Shown piece by piece: positions 1 through 5,596 of a stretch of DNA of 6,248 bases (position 1 is the first letter of the stretch; every line of letters begins with the position of its first letter). The stretch is from assembly GCA_934276695.1 (NCBI GenBank), contig CAKQTF010000062.1, positions 1 through 6,248 on the forward strand, written 5' to 3'. The position numbers and the translations under genes were made by a program. The notes under the pieces are model-generated. The model saw only the letters and a list, made by a program, of their open reading frames with translations. It did no database searches and was not told the origin of the DNA. This DNA is from an uncultured Spirochaetales bacterium (GTDB lineage: Bacteria > Spirochaetota > Spirochaetia > Sphaerochaetales > Sphaerochaetaceae).

Positions 1-233
1 GTATCAACACCGTACTTCATCAGCTCTCTCTCGCAGGCCTCACCTACAGCATTCTCAGGGAGAGCTGTTACGAATACAGCCTTCTCTCCGAAGACAGAAA
101 GGGAGACTGCAACATTAGCCTCTCCGCCACCGAATGTAGCTTCAAGCTCAGGAGTCTGGAAAAGGCGATAATGCTCAGGGCTTCTGAGACGGAGCATAAT
201 CTCACCGAATGTAACATATTTCTGATTGGACAT
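1..233 (-). CDS. kdgK: 2-keto-3-deoxygluconate kinase, N-terminal part (runs off the left edge)
   Basis: Seen: the minus strand opens with ATG at 233-231 and stays open to the window edge (77 codons plus 2 nt). The start is supported by a GGAGG ribosome binding site about 6 nt upstream, on an AT-rich leader. The protein begins MSNQKYVTFGEIMLRLRSPE and has FGGGEANVAVSLSVFG near residues 33-50, the PfkB/ribokinase-family N-terminal beta strand and the glycine-rich substrate-side motif. Family knowledge: this version, with a GEIMLRL start and GGGEANVA, is typical of KDG kinases, cytoplasmic enzymes that phosphorylate 2-keto-3-deoxygluconate to KDPG with ATP. Context: it is divergent from a KDPG aldolase, the next enzyme in the pathway, and shares an operator-like palindrome with it. 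The C-terminal GAGD-type catalytic motif is outside the window, so another sugar kinase of the family cannot be fully excluded. Confidence 0.88.
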   Translation of the reverse strand, partial: MSNQKYVTFGEIMLRLRSPEHYRLFQTPELEATFGGGEANVAVSLSVFGEKAVFVTALPENAVGEACERELMKYGVD

Positions 234-255
234 ATAAACCTCCATAAATCATGCC

Positions 256-290
256 AGTATAGTTTACGGTAGGAAAATATCTAAAGTCAA
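256..290 (-). promoter_or_regulatory. Probable promoter of kdgK
   Basis: On the minus strand TTGACT (290-285) is followed after 18 nt by TAAACT (266-261). An alternative hexamer, TATACT (261-256), overlaps its end but would lie 23 nt from TTGACT. Transcription would begin roughly 20 nt before the kdgK start codon. The 15-bp palindrome at 298-312 lies just upstream of this -35. Assigned by sequence resemblance only. Confidence 0.5.
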
Positions 291-297
291 GTTTTTT

Positions 298-312
298 TGA
301 AACATTGTTTCA
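298..312. promoter_or_regulatory. KdgR-like palindromic operator in the kdgK/kdgA divergent region
   Basis: Seen: TGAAACATTGTTTCA is a perfect inverted repeat with 7-bp arms around a central T. It overlaps the -35 position of the kdgA promoter (308-313) and lies directly upstream of the kdgK -35, so one bound protein could affect both genes. Established knowledge: it matches the core of the box bound by KdgR, the IclR-family repressor of pectin and KDG genes in enterobacteria (TGAAAC...GTTTCA, recalled from memory). Inference: it is the site for a KDG-responsive regulator controlling KDG kinase and KDPG aldolase together. The regulator gene is not in the window and could belong to another family. 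Confidence 0.75.
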
Positions 313-336
313 CTTTCATAATTCTTATGATATAAT
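308..336 (+). promoter_or_regulatory. Promoter of the KDPG aldolase gene (extended -10)
   Basis: A perfect TATAAT (331-336) is preceded by TGA, giving the extended -10 form TGnTATAAT. The -35 position at 17-nt spacing reads TTTCAC (308-313), a poor match that falls inside the right arm of the palindrome. Transcription should start near 343, about 30 nt before the ATG. The extended -10 can make up for the weak -35. Confidence 0.7.
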
Positions 337-372
337 CTATTTATCCCTCAGAAAAAAGGATGGAGATTTAGA

Positions 373-1335
373 ATGACAAACGAAGAACTCTTTACAAAAT
401 TCCACGACATCGGCATTGTTCCAGTTGTCAAGATCGATGATGCAGCAAAAGCTGAAGGCCTAGCAAAGGCAATGATTGACGGCGGTCTGCCATGTGCTGA
501 AGTCACATTCAGGACAGATGCTGCAGAGGAAGCAATCAGAAGAATAACAAAGGCATTCCCAGAGATGCTCGTAGGAGCTGGCACAGTAATCAGCCCGGAG
601 CTTGCAGAGAAGGCTGTCAATGCAGGGGCAAAGTTCATTGTATCCCCAGGCTTCAATCCTGATACTGTCAGATGGTGCATTGAGAGAGGAATCCCAGTGA
701 CACCAGGCGTACAGACTCCTTCTGAGATTGAGAAGGCACTCTCAATGGGGCTTAAGGTGCTTAAGTTCTTCCCTGCTGAATCATCAGGCGGTGTTAAGAT
801 GCTCAAGGACCTCTCAGGCCCATTCCCTCAGGTCAAGTTCATGACAACAGGAGGAATAAACCAGGACAACCTCGCAGATTATGCAAAGGCTCCTAATGTG
901 CTTGCAATCGGCGGTTCCTGGATGGTTAAGGCTGACCTTATCGAAGCAGAGAACTGGGCAGAGATCACAAGGCTCTGCAAGGAAGCAGTGATCAGGCTTC
1001 AGGGACTCACTCTTGCTCATGTCGGAATAAATCTTCCGGATGCAGAAGCAGCTGCTGGAGTCGCATCAGACTTCGCAAAGCTCGGAATGGAGATCAAGGA
1101 AGGCAACAGCTCTATCTTCATGAACAAGGAAATCGAGGTGATGAAGAAGAACTACCTTGGAAAGAACGGGCACCTTGCATTCAGATGCTATGACCTTGAG
1201 AGAACAGTATACTTCCTTAAAGGCAGAGGATTCACTGTGAATGAAGAGACTGTAGCAAGGGATGCAAAGGGCAAGATGAAGGTATGCTATTTCAATGAGG
1301 AAATCGGAGGATTCGCATTCCACCTTGTAAAATAA
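373..1335 (+). CDS. kdgA: KDPG/KHG aldolase with a C-terminal VOC-like domain
   Basis: A 320-residue protein. Residues 1-210 form a class I KHG/KDPG aldolase that cleaves 2-keto-3-deoxy-6-phosphogluconate to pyruvate and glyceraldehyde-3-phosphate in the cytoplasm. Visible motifs are AEVTFRT with catalytic Glu43 and Arg47, VGAGTV (67-72), SPGFNP (91-96), the Schiff-base Lys131 in LKFFPAE, TTGGI (158-162) and IGGSWMV (179-185). Family members usually end near residue 210. Here the chain continues as LTLAHVGINLPDAEAA and on to residue 320, resembling a glyoxalase/VOC fold with two alpha-beta units and possible metal-ligand histidines at 216, 267 and 317. The role of this extension is unknown. 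The start at 373 is chosen because GGAG lies 7 nt upstream. Neighbours: divergent from KDG kinase with a shared operator, and ends at a hairpin terminator. The gene also fits 4-hydroxy-2-oxoglutarate aldolase activity, which the family shares. The name kdgA could equally be eda. Confidence 0.92.
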   Translation: MTNEELFTKFHDIGIVPVVKIDDAAKAEGLAKAMIDGGLPCAEVTFRTDAAEEAIRRITKAFPEMLVGAGTVISPELAEKAVNAGAKFIVSPGFNPDTVRWCIERGIPVTPGVQTPSEIEKALSMGLKVLKFFPAESSGGVKMLKDLSGPFPQVKFMTTGGINQDNLADYAKAPNVLAIGGSWMVKADLIEAENWAEITRLCKEAVIRLQGLTLAHVGINLPDAEAAAGVASDFAKLGMEIKEGNSSIFMNKEIEVMKKNYLGKNGHLAFRCYDLERTVYFLKGRGFTVNEETVARDAKGKMKVCYFNEEIGGFAFHLVK

Positions 1336-1359
1336 CAGCCCAGAGATTATGGACATGAG

Positions 1360-1387
1360 AAATGGCCGGATTCTATTCCGGCCATTT
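1360..1387. terminator. Hairpin terminator between convergent genes
   Basis: An 11-bp perfect stem, AAATGGCCGGA (1360-1370) with TCCGGCCATTT (1377-1387), closes a TTCTAT loop. On the plus strand it runs into TTTTCTGTTCT, a fair U-rich tail that would end the aldolase transcript 25 nt after its stop. On the minus strand only three U residues follow before CTC, so it may serve the amidohydrolase transcript less efficiently. It is the only such structure in the 70-bp convergent gap. Confidence 0.85.
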
Positions 1388-1405
1388 TCTGTTCTGGTGG
1401 GCTTA

Positions 1406-2605
1406 TCAGCCGATTGTCCAATTCAGGAATTCAATAGCATATGCAGCATGGAGCGCTGCAGCTACGACAAGGGCATCCTCATCTATATCAAACCTGTTGT
1501 TATGGTGGGCAACTTCAGTATCAGGCTTATCTGCATTCGCTGACCCAACATAAGCATATACGCCAGGAGTATGTATGATGAACTCCGCAAAGTCATCCCC
1601 GCCGAGTGAATATGGCCTATCTGTATCGATATTCTCAGGACCGAATAGCCGAGCAGCTACCTTCTGAGCCTCTGCAGCGGATTCCCTGTCATTGATCAGA
1701 GGGCTTGTGAAGTCCTTCCACTCAAATGAGACATCCGCTCCGTATATGGCAGCAACAGATGATGCAGTGCGCTCTATATCGGCCTTAGCCTTCTTTCTCA
1801 CATCCGGAAGCATGCACCTGAGAGTGCCCTCCATCGATGCATCTCCCGCAACGATATTATAGGCTGTCCCTGCATCCAGCTTCCCTATCCCGATGAGCAC
1901 AGCATCCGTTGGATTAGTACGCCTTGTGATGATTGACTGCACAGCAACGACGATCTGGGAAGCGACATAAAGGGCATCAATGCCAAGCTCAGGAGTCGAC
2001 ACATGAGCAGATTTCCCATGTATGCTGATCCTGAACCAGTCAACAGATGCATTATTCGGACCAGGTGTAAGAGATACCCTGCCGACCTTTCTCCGGCTCT
2101 CCATATGAATACCGAATACCCTATCAGCCCCATCAAGATATCCGCCATCGACAAACAGCCTTGCGCCATATCCGATCTCCTCTCCCTGCTGGAAGGCAAG
2201 CCGGACAGTACCGGAGAAAAGATCCCTATGCGATACAAGGAATGATGCAGCCTCCAGCAGCGCAGCAGTATGCGCATCATGGCCACAGGCATGCGAGATA
2301 CCGGGATTCTGGCTCTCGTACGGACAAGGAGAGCTATGCTTCTCCTCGACAGGAAGCGCATCTATATCAGCTCTTAGGACAATGGTCCTCTCTGCTCCTG
2401 ACTTTGTGCCTCTTATCTCAGAATAGACTCCAGTCTCGCCGACTCTTTCTGTATCAAGGGATAAGCCATGCAGGAATTCCTCGATCTTCGAAGCAGTATT
2501 ATACTCTTCCTTTGCCACTTCAGGATGCATATGGAAATAACGGCGAAGAGCGACAAGGTTATCCCTGTCGCTCCTGATGCTGTCTAATACAAGCTTTTCG
2601 TACAT
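1406..2605 (-). CDS. M20D-family metal-dependent amidohydrolase (probable N-acyl-amino-acid deacylase)
   Basis: A 399-residue protein of full family length. Motifs in order: HMHPE (25-29), the ADIDALP segment (79-85) with the family Asp, HACGHDAH (105-112) giving metal ligands Cys107 and His109, QQGEE (139-143) with the general-base/ligand glutamates, GIHM (165-168) with His167, a dimerisation/lid domain roughly 185-295, and AHHNNRFDIDEDAL (from 366) with the last ligand histidine. The cysteine ligand and HACGHDAH mark the M20D amidohydrolases (hippurate hydrolase, aminoacylase, IAA-amino-acid hydrolase type). There is no signal peptide, so it acts in the cytoplasm. It starts 2 nt after the metQ stop, with only a weak AAGAAG site inside the end of metQ, suggesting translational coupling. 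Inference from position at the end of a methionine importer operon: it frees methionine from an N-acyl or N-formyl derivative. Substrate is not readable from sequence. Confidence 0.88.
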   Translation of the reverse strand: MYEKLVLDSIRSDRDNLVALRRYFHMHPEVAKEEYNTASKIEEFLHGLSLDTERVGETGVYSEIRGTKSGAERTIVLRADIDALPVEEKHSSPCPYESQNPGISHACGHDAHTAALLEAASFLVSHRDLFSGTVRLAFQQGEEIGYGARLFVDGGYLDGADRVFGIHMESRRKVGRVSLTPGPNNASVDWFRISIHGKSAHVSTPELGIDALYVASQIVVAVQSIITRRTNPTDAVLIGIGKLDAGTAYNIVAGDASMEGTLRCMLPDVRKKAKADIERTASSVAAIYGADVSFEWKDFTSPLINDRESAAEAQKVAARLFGPENIDTDRPYSLGGDDFAEFIIHTPGVYAYVGSANADKPDTEVAHHNNRFDIDEDALVVAAALHAAYAIEFLNWTIG

Positions 2606-2607
2606 GA

Positions 2608-3522
2608 TCAGTTCTTCTTGCCGATCAGGGCCTTGAGCTCGTCGAGTGTTGATGCCTTCTTTGTGTAGAGGGAAAGAGGAGCAATCAGAGTATCTGCAAT
2701 AGGCTCGATCTTATAGCCCTCAGATGCAATCTCCTTATTGAGGTATGCCTTATGCTGGAATGCATTCAGGTCAATATCACCGCTGTTAAGAGCCTCATTA
2801 GGAAGGTTGTATGCATCGAACTCAACACGTCTGATGTAGATTCCTGCATTCTGCTGGTCAAGCACATACTGAACAGCATTGAAGTACTCATTCTTGCTTC
2901 CGCAGACACCGATTCTGACCTCTGTCTTTCCGTCCTTTGATGACTTGTAGTTATCAATAAGCGAGACAACTGTATCAAGTGAGTACTCTCCCTTATCCTC
3001 ATAATCAAAAGCAGGGAAGTATGCTTCCTCATACTTAGCAAGAAGATATTTAGCTACAACCTCTGTATGGTATGCATCTGCAATAGCCTTATAAATAGGA
3101 TTATCCTTATCAGCAGAGCGTGCGACCAGGATATTCACATACGGATTGTTTCCGCCCTCATCCTGTGTCTCGATCAGGACTGCATCACGTGATGGGACTA
3201 GGCCTGCAGATGTTGCATATGTGCCATTGATTGTAGCTGCAGCGAAGTCATCGAGTGTTGATGTCAGCGTATTTGCTGTTGTCGGGACAATCTCGATGTT
3301 ATAGAGATATGATGTGACATCCTTAAGCTCAGGTGAGTAGCCTACAGCAGGATCAACTGTGATAAGGCCTGCAGCCTCAAGAAGCTTGATGCCTCTTGCC
3401 TGGTTTGTGGCATCATCAGGCACACCGATCTTATATACAGGAGCAGACTCCTTAGCTCCGCCGGCGAATACAGAAGCAATAGCGAAAAGCGATACAAGCA
3501 GTACAGTAAGATATTTTCTCAT
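2608..3522 (-). CDS. metQ: Circularly permuted MetQ/NlpA-type methionine-binding protein
   Basis: A 304-residue periplasmic substrate-binding protein for the MetNI importer. Residues 1-20 are a signal peptide (basic MRK, hydrophobic core, SVFA before GGAKES). There is no cysteine at the cleavage site, so it should be cut by signal peptidase I rather than lipidated. The order of parts is unusual. Residues 30-172 (YKIGVPDDATNQARG, KLLEAAGLI, LDDFAAATINGTYA, NPYVNILVAR, ending FPAF) match what is normally the C-terminal block of MetQ. After a linker (173-199), residues 200-296 (VRIGVCGSKNEYF, LPNEALNSGDIDLNAFQHKAYL, STLDEL) match the normally N-terminal block. In ordinary MetQ the phrase SLDEL leads directly into the VPNDPTN phrase; here that junction has become the two ends. 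The start at 3522 has AAAGGA 8 nt upstream. Its signal peptide form suggests a spirochaete. Methionine as ligand is inferred from family and operon. Confidence 0.9.
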   Translation of the reverse strand: MRKYLTVLLVSLFAIASVFAGGAKESAPVYKIGVPDDATNQARGIKLLEAAGLITVDPAVGYSPELKDVTSYLYNIEIVPTTANTLTSTLDDFAAATINGTYATSAGLVPSRDAVLIETQDEGGNNPYVNILVARSADKDNPIYKAIADAYHTEVVAKYLLAKYEEAYFPAFDYEDKGEYSLDTVVSLIDNYKSSKDGKTEVRIGVCGSKNEYFNAVQYVLDQQNAGIYIRRVEFDAYNLPNEALNSGDIDLNAFQHKAYLNKEIASEGYKIEPIADTLIAPLSLYTKKASTLDELKALIGKKN

Positions 3523-3563
3523 AGTTTTATTCCTTTGTTGAATTGGTTTTTGTTTCCAGAAGA

Positions 3564-3579
3564 ATCCCTGTTCCGGGAT
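3564..3579. other. Small hairpin between the second leader ORF and metQ
   Basis: ATCCC (3564-3568) and GGGAT (3575-3579) form a 5-bp stem with a 6-nt loop, about 40 nt before the metQ start. On the minus strand TTCTTCTGG follows, too poor in U to be a convincing intrinsic terminator. Listed because it is the only stem between the leader ORF stop and metQ that could act as an attenuator. Confidence 0.25.
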
Positions 3580-3624
3580 ATGACACTGATTCAGATTTAT
3601 TGATGTTTTGATTAGATGAAGATA

Positions 3625-3690
3625 TTATGCCCGCTTGGGCATCATCATAGCAGAGGACATGCACATGAATCTGATTGCTGAAATGAACAT
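3625..3690 (-). CDS. Met-rich leader peptide upstream of metQ
   Basis: A 21-codon ORF with ATG at 3690-3688 and TAA at 3627-3625. A strong AGGAGG site (3705-3700) lies 9 nt upstream. The peptide begins MFISAIRFMCMSSA, continues with three consecutive Met (ATGATGATG, 3648-3640) and ends PKRA. Six of 21 residues are Met. It ends about 100 nt before metQ, in the gap after metI. The third consecutive Met codon forms part of a 6-bp hairpin with the last codons. Inference: translation of this ORF reports on charged methionyl-tRNA and adjusts metQ expression, as leader peptides do in amino-acid biosynthetic operons. I see no classic U-tract terminator downstream, so the mechanism is less clear than for the leader ahead of metN. 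It is too short for protein homology to help; the evidence is the ribosome binding site, the composition and the position. Confidence 0.68.
   Translation of the reverse strand: MFISAIRFMCMSSAMMMPKRA
3627..3642 (-). other. Hairpin at the end of the second Met-rich leader ORF
   Basis: ATGCCC AAGC GGGCAT: a 6-bp stem with 4-nt loop. It starts with the third consecutive Met codon and ends within the stop region of the leader ORF. A ribosome stalled at the ATG run, or one that reads through it, would melt the stem, so it could work as a pausing structure. AAUAUCUUC follows, so it is not itself an intrinsic terminator. Confidence 0.45.
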
Positions 3691-3721
3691 AATGCAAATC
3701 CTCCTGTAAACTGATGTTTAT

Positions 3722-3750
3722 AATCTATACTAAAATCATAGGAATTGCAA
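3722..3750 (-). promoter_or_regulatory. Possible internal promoter for the leader ORF and metQ
   Basis: TTGCAA (3750-3745) and TAGATT (3727-3722) at 17-nt spacing, or alternatively TATAGA at 3729-3724. Transcription would start near 3715, about 10 nt before the AGGAGG of the leader ORF. The matches are moderate, but a separate promoter would let the binding protein be made in excess over the membrane parts, as is usual for ABC importers. Confidence 0.4.
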
Positions 3751-3763
3751 CAAGTCTGTTGCA
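3746..3763. repeat. Perfect inverted repeat just after metI
   Basis: TGCAACA AGTC TGTTGCA (plus strand), 7-bp arms with a 4-nt centre, 5 nt beyond the metI stop. It overlaps the -35 hexamer of the possible metQ promoter, so it could be a repressor operator. In RNA it could also be a stem that protects or trims the metNI transcript end. On the minus strand no U-run follows, so it is not a standard terminator for metI. Confidence 0.5.
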
Positions 3764-3767
3764 GTTT

Positions 3768-4472
3768 TTACCTTTTTCTTGAAAACAGCGCTCTGTTTGT
3801 TGTTTTTCTAGCCAGCAACGCACCGATTGCCTGAAGAATGCACACAACAACAAGAAGGACAATCACACAGGCATTGACGATATCCTGATGATGCTGTCCC
3901 TGTCCATAGTTGATTGCAAAGCTTCCGATTCCGCCAGCTCCGACAGCCCCGGCCATTGTAGTAAGCCCGACAAGTGAGATTGCAGTGATCGTAGTCACAC
4001 GGATCAGCTCCGGCACAGCCTCATGGAGATATACACGGAATATTATGCCTATAGTGCTTGTGCCCATTGCACGTGCGGCTTCGATCTTTCCTTTATCAAG
4101 ATTCACAAGGACAGTCTCAACCTGGCGTGTATAGAATGGAACAGTTCCGAACACAAGAGGCACGACAGCGCCTCTGACTCCTATCGAAGTGCCTACAAGA
4201 AGCCTCGTGAAAGGGATGAGGAAGATCAGGAGGATAACGAAAGGTATTGCCCTGAACACATTTATTACAGCATCGACAATGCGGAATGCTATCCTATTGG
4301 GCTTTATCCCATCCTTTCTCGTCACTGTCAGGATAACCCCTAGAAGCAGGCCGATGACAAATGAGATCAGGCCTGGGATCAAGAAGAGGAGCGCTGTCTG
4401 TCCGCAGCTTGTCCAGAACCTCCCCCTGTATGCGTATAGATTAGGTGCTATGCTCTCTATTATGCTGCTCAT
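3768..4472 (-). CDS. metI: Methionine ABC transporter permease MetI
   Basis: A 234-residue inner-membrane permease, forming a homodimer that pairs with two MetN subunits. About five hydrophobic segments are visible, roughly at residues 26-51, 66-88, 99-112, 157-182 and 194-222. The coupling-helix EAA-type motif is EAARAMGTSTIGIIFRVYLHE from residue 131, the contact with the ATPase. VFRAIPFVILLIFLIPFTR (72-90) and LTTMAGAVGAGGIG (about 170-183) are characteristic of MetI, as is the short length. The start at 4472 overlaps the metN stop as ATGA, and a GGAGG (4484-4480) lies 7 nt upstream, so the two are translationally coupled. The gene is followed by a 245-bp gap holding a second Met-rich leader ORF before metQ. 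Methionine as substrate is a family-plus-operon inference, supported by the NIL domain on the ATPase. Confidence 0.93.
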   Translation of the reverse strand: MSSIIESIAPNLYAYRGRFWTSCGQTALLFLIPGLISFVIGLLLGVILTVTRKDGIKPNRIAFRIVDAVINVFRAIPFVILLIFLIPFTRLLVGTSIGVRGAVVPLVFGTVPFYTRQVETVLVNLDKGKIEAARAMGTSTIGIIFRVYLHEAVPELIRVTTITAISLVGLTTMAGAVGAGGIGSFAINYGQGQHHQDIVNACVIVLLVVVCILQAIGALLARKTTNRALFSRKR

Positions 4473-5527
4473 GCCACTACCTCCAGCTTGACATTATTGG
4501 CTCTCAGGTACTCAAGGGCCTTCTTGACATTCCCATCCTCTCCGCTGATCTTCACAATCATTGCTCCAAGCGCCTCGTTTCCGATTACCTCAACGTTTGC
4601 AAGCACAATGCTGCAGTCAACATTGCAGTTTCTTGAAATCTCAGAGATGACAGGCCTCTCTACGCTCTTCTCGAATACAAGCTTATACAGCTTCTCGCTT
4701 CCGGAAGTCGCAACGACCTTGCTATTAGAGCTCACCAGCTTATCGAATTTGCCAAGAGATGATGTGGATCCGACGAACTTCCTTGTTATCGGGGCCTTAG
4801 GAGAAGCGAATATATCATAGACAGGTCCCTCTTCCACAACAGAGCCTCCTTCCATGACAGCCACCCTGTTGCATATTGTCTTTATCACAGCCATCTCATG
4901 TGTGATTATGATTATCGTAAGGCCAAGCTTCCTATTGAGCTCACCAAGGAGGTTCAGGATCGACTCAGTAGCCTCCGGATCCAGGGCTGATGTTGCCTCG
5001 TCAGAGAGAAGGATCTTAGGATTATTCACAAGCGCGCGGGCAATTGCGACCCTCTGCTTCTGACCTCCTGAGAGCTGTGATGGATACACGTTGACCTTAT
5101 CACGGAGCGATACAAGATCGAGCATCTCGAAAACCCGCTTCTCAATCTCAGCCTTCTTCAGTCCCTGATGCCGCAGAGGATAAGCGATGTTATCGAAGAC
5201 AGTGCTTCGGTCAAGAAGGTTGAAATGCTGGAATATCATTCCGATTCCCTTCCTCATCTTATTAAGATCCTTCTCACTCAGGCGCTGTCCATTCCTGTAC
5301 AGCCTGCCCTCTCTGATATCAATCGTCTCACCATCGATTGACAGCCTTCCCTCATCTGGCACCTCCAGGAAGTTAATGCACCTTACAAGCGTTGACTTCC
5401 CCGCCCCAGAATAACCGATCACTCCGTATGCTTCCCCATCCCTGATCTCCAGGGAGACATTCTTCAGAGCCTGAACCTCCCCGCTCTTCAAATGGAAGGT
5501 CTTGCTGTAGTTCTCAATCTTTATCAT
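4469..5527 (-). CDS. metN: Methionine ABC transporter ATPase MetN with C-terminal NIL domain
   Basis: A 352-residue ATPase that drives MetI-mediated methionine import from the cytoplasmic face. Seen: Walker A GYSGAGKST (38-46), Q-loop Gln100 in IFQHFNLL, signature LSGGQKQR (152-159), Walker B ILLSDE (172-177) followed by the D-loop SALD, and switch His210 in ITHEM. About residues 270-352 form the NIL domain, an ACT-like module that in E. coli MetN binds methionine and inhibits transport when the cell has enough. Start choice: ATG at 5527 gives the normal MIKIENYSKTF beginning and has GAGG 5 nt upstream. An in-frame ATG at 5575 would add 16 residues but lies across the leader terminator and has no properly spaced ribosome binding site. 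It overlaps metI by 4 nt. Expression is probably set by attenuation in the preceding leader (Met-rich ORF plus terminator), giving methionine control at both RNA and protein level. Confidence 0.95.
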   Translation of the reverse strand: MIKIENYSKTFHLKSGEVQALKNVSLEIRDGEAYGVIGYSGAGKSTLVRCINFLEVPDEGRLSIDGETIDIREGRLYRNGQRLSEKDLNKMRKGIGMIFQHFNLLDRSTVFDNIAYPLRHQGLKKAEIEKRVFEMLDLVSLRDKVNVYPSQLSGGQKQRVAIARALVNNPKILLSDEATSALDPEATESILNLLGELNRKLGLTIIIITHEMAVIKTICNRVAVMEGGSVVEEGPVYDIFASPKAPITRKFVGSTSSLGKFDKLVSSNSKVVATSGSEKLYKLVFEKSVERPVISEISRNCNVDCSIVLANVEVIGNEALGAMIVKISGEDGNVKKALEYLRANNVKLEVVA

Positions 5528-5538
5528 CAGAGCCTCAC

Positions 5539-5565
5539 AAAAAAAGAGGAGTACTGAACTCCTCT
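5539..5565 (-). terminator. Intrinsic terminator in the metN leader (attenuator)
   Basis: On the minus strand AGAGGAGT (5565-5558), loop TCAGT and ACTCCTCT (5552-5545) form an 8-bp perfect stem followed by six more T residues (5544-5539). It lies 32 nt past the stop of the Met-rich ORF and ends just before the GAGG ribosome binding site of metN. A complete terminator between a promoter and the first gene of an operon implies conditional readthrough. It can also stop transcripts coming from the upstream polygalacturonase gene. Confidence 0.88.
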
Positions 5566-5596
5566 CTGCTTTCATATCCAGAATAAAAAGAGCCCA

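Noticed and set aside
348..806. 152-codon open frame on the minus strand opposite the aldolase
   Set aside because: It lies wholly antisense to a well-supported aldolase, starts inside it with no clear ribosome binding site, and the composition (Ser/Ala/Pro-rich) is that of a shadow frame.
1885..2361. 158-codon minus-strand open frame inside the amidohydrolase gene in another frame
   Set aside because: Overlaps a gene with all M20D motifs in its own frame; the alternative translation is rich in Arg, Ser, Leu and Met with no recognisable motif.
3523..3620. Intrinsic terminator attenuator before metQ
   Set aside because: The only stem (3564-3579) is 5 bp and is followed by UUCUUCUGG rather than a U-run, so termination there is not supported by sequence.
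3746..3775. Plus-strand intrinsic terminator (inverted repeat followed by GTTTTT)
   Set aside because: No plus-strand gene ends nearby; the T-run on that strand belongs to the reverse of the metI end. Kept only as an inverted repeat.
4023..4343. 106-codon plus-strand open frame within metI
   Set aside because: Antisense to metI; low-complexity charged and Tyr/Cys-rich translation with no family features.
5528..5575. Upstream in-frame ATG at 5575 as the metN start (16 extra residues)
   Set aside because: It would translate through the terminator hairpin, has no well-spaced ribosome binding site, and adds residues before the standard MetN beginning. ATG at 5527 has GAGG 5 nt upstream.
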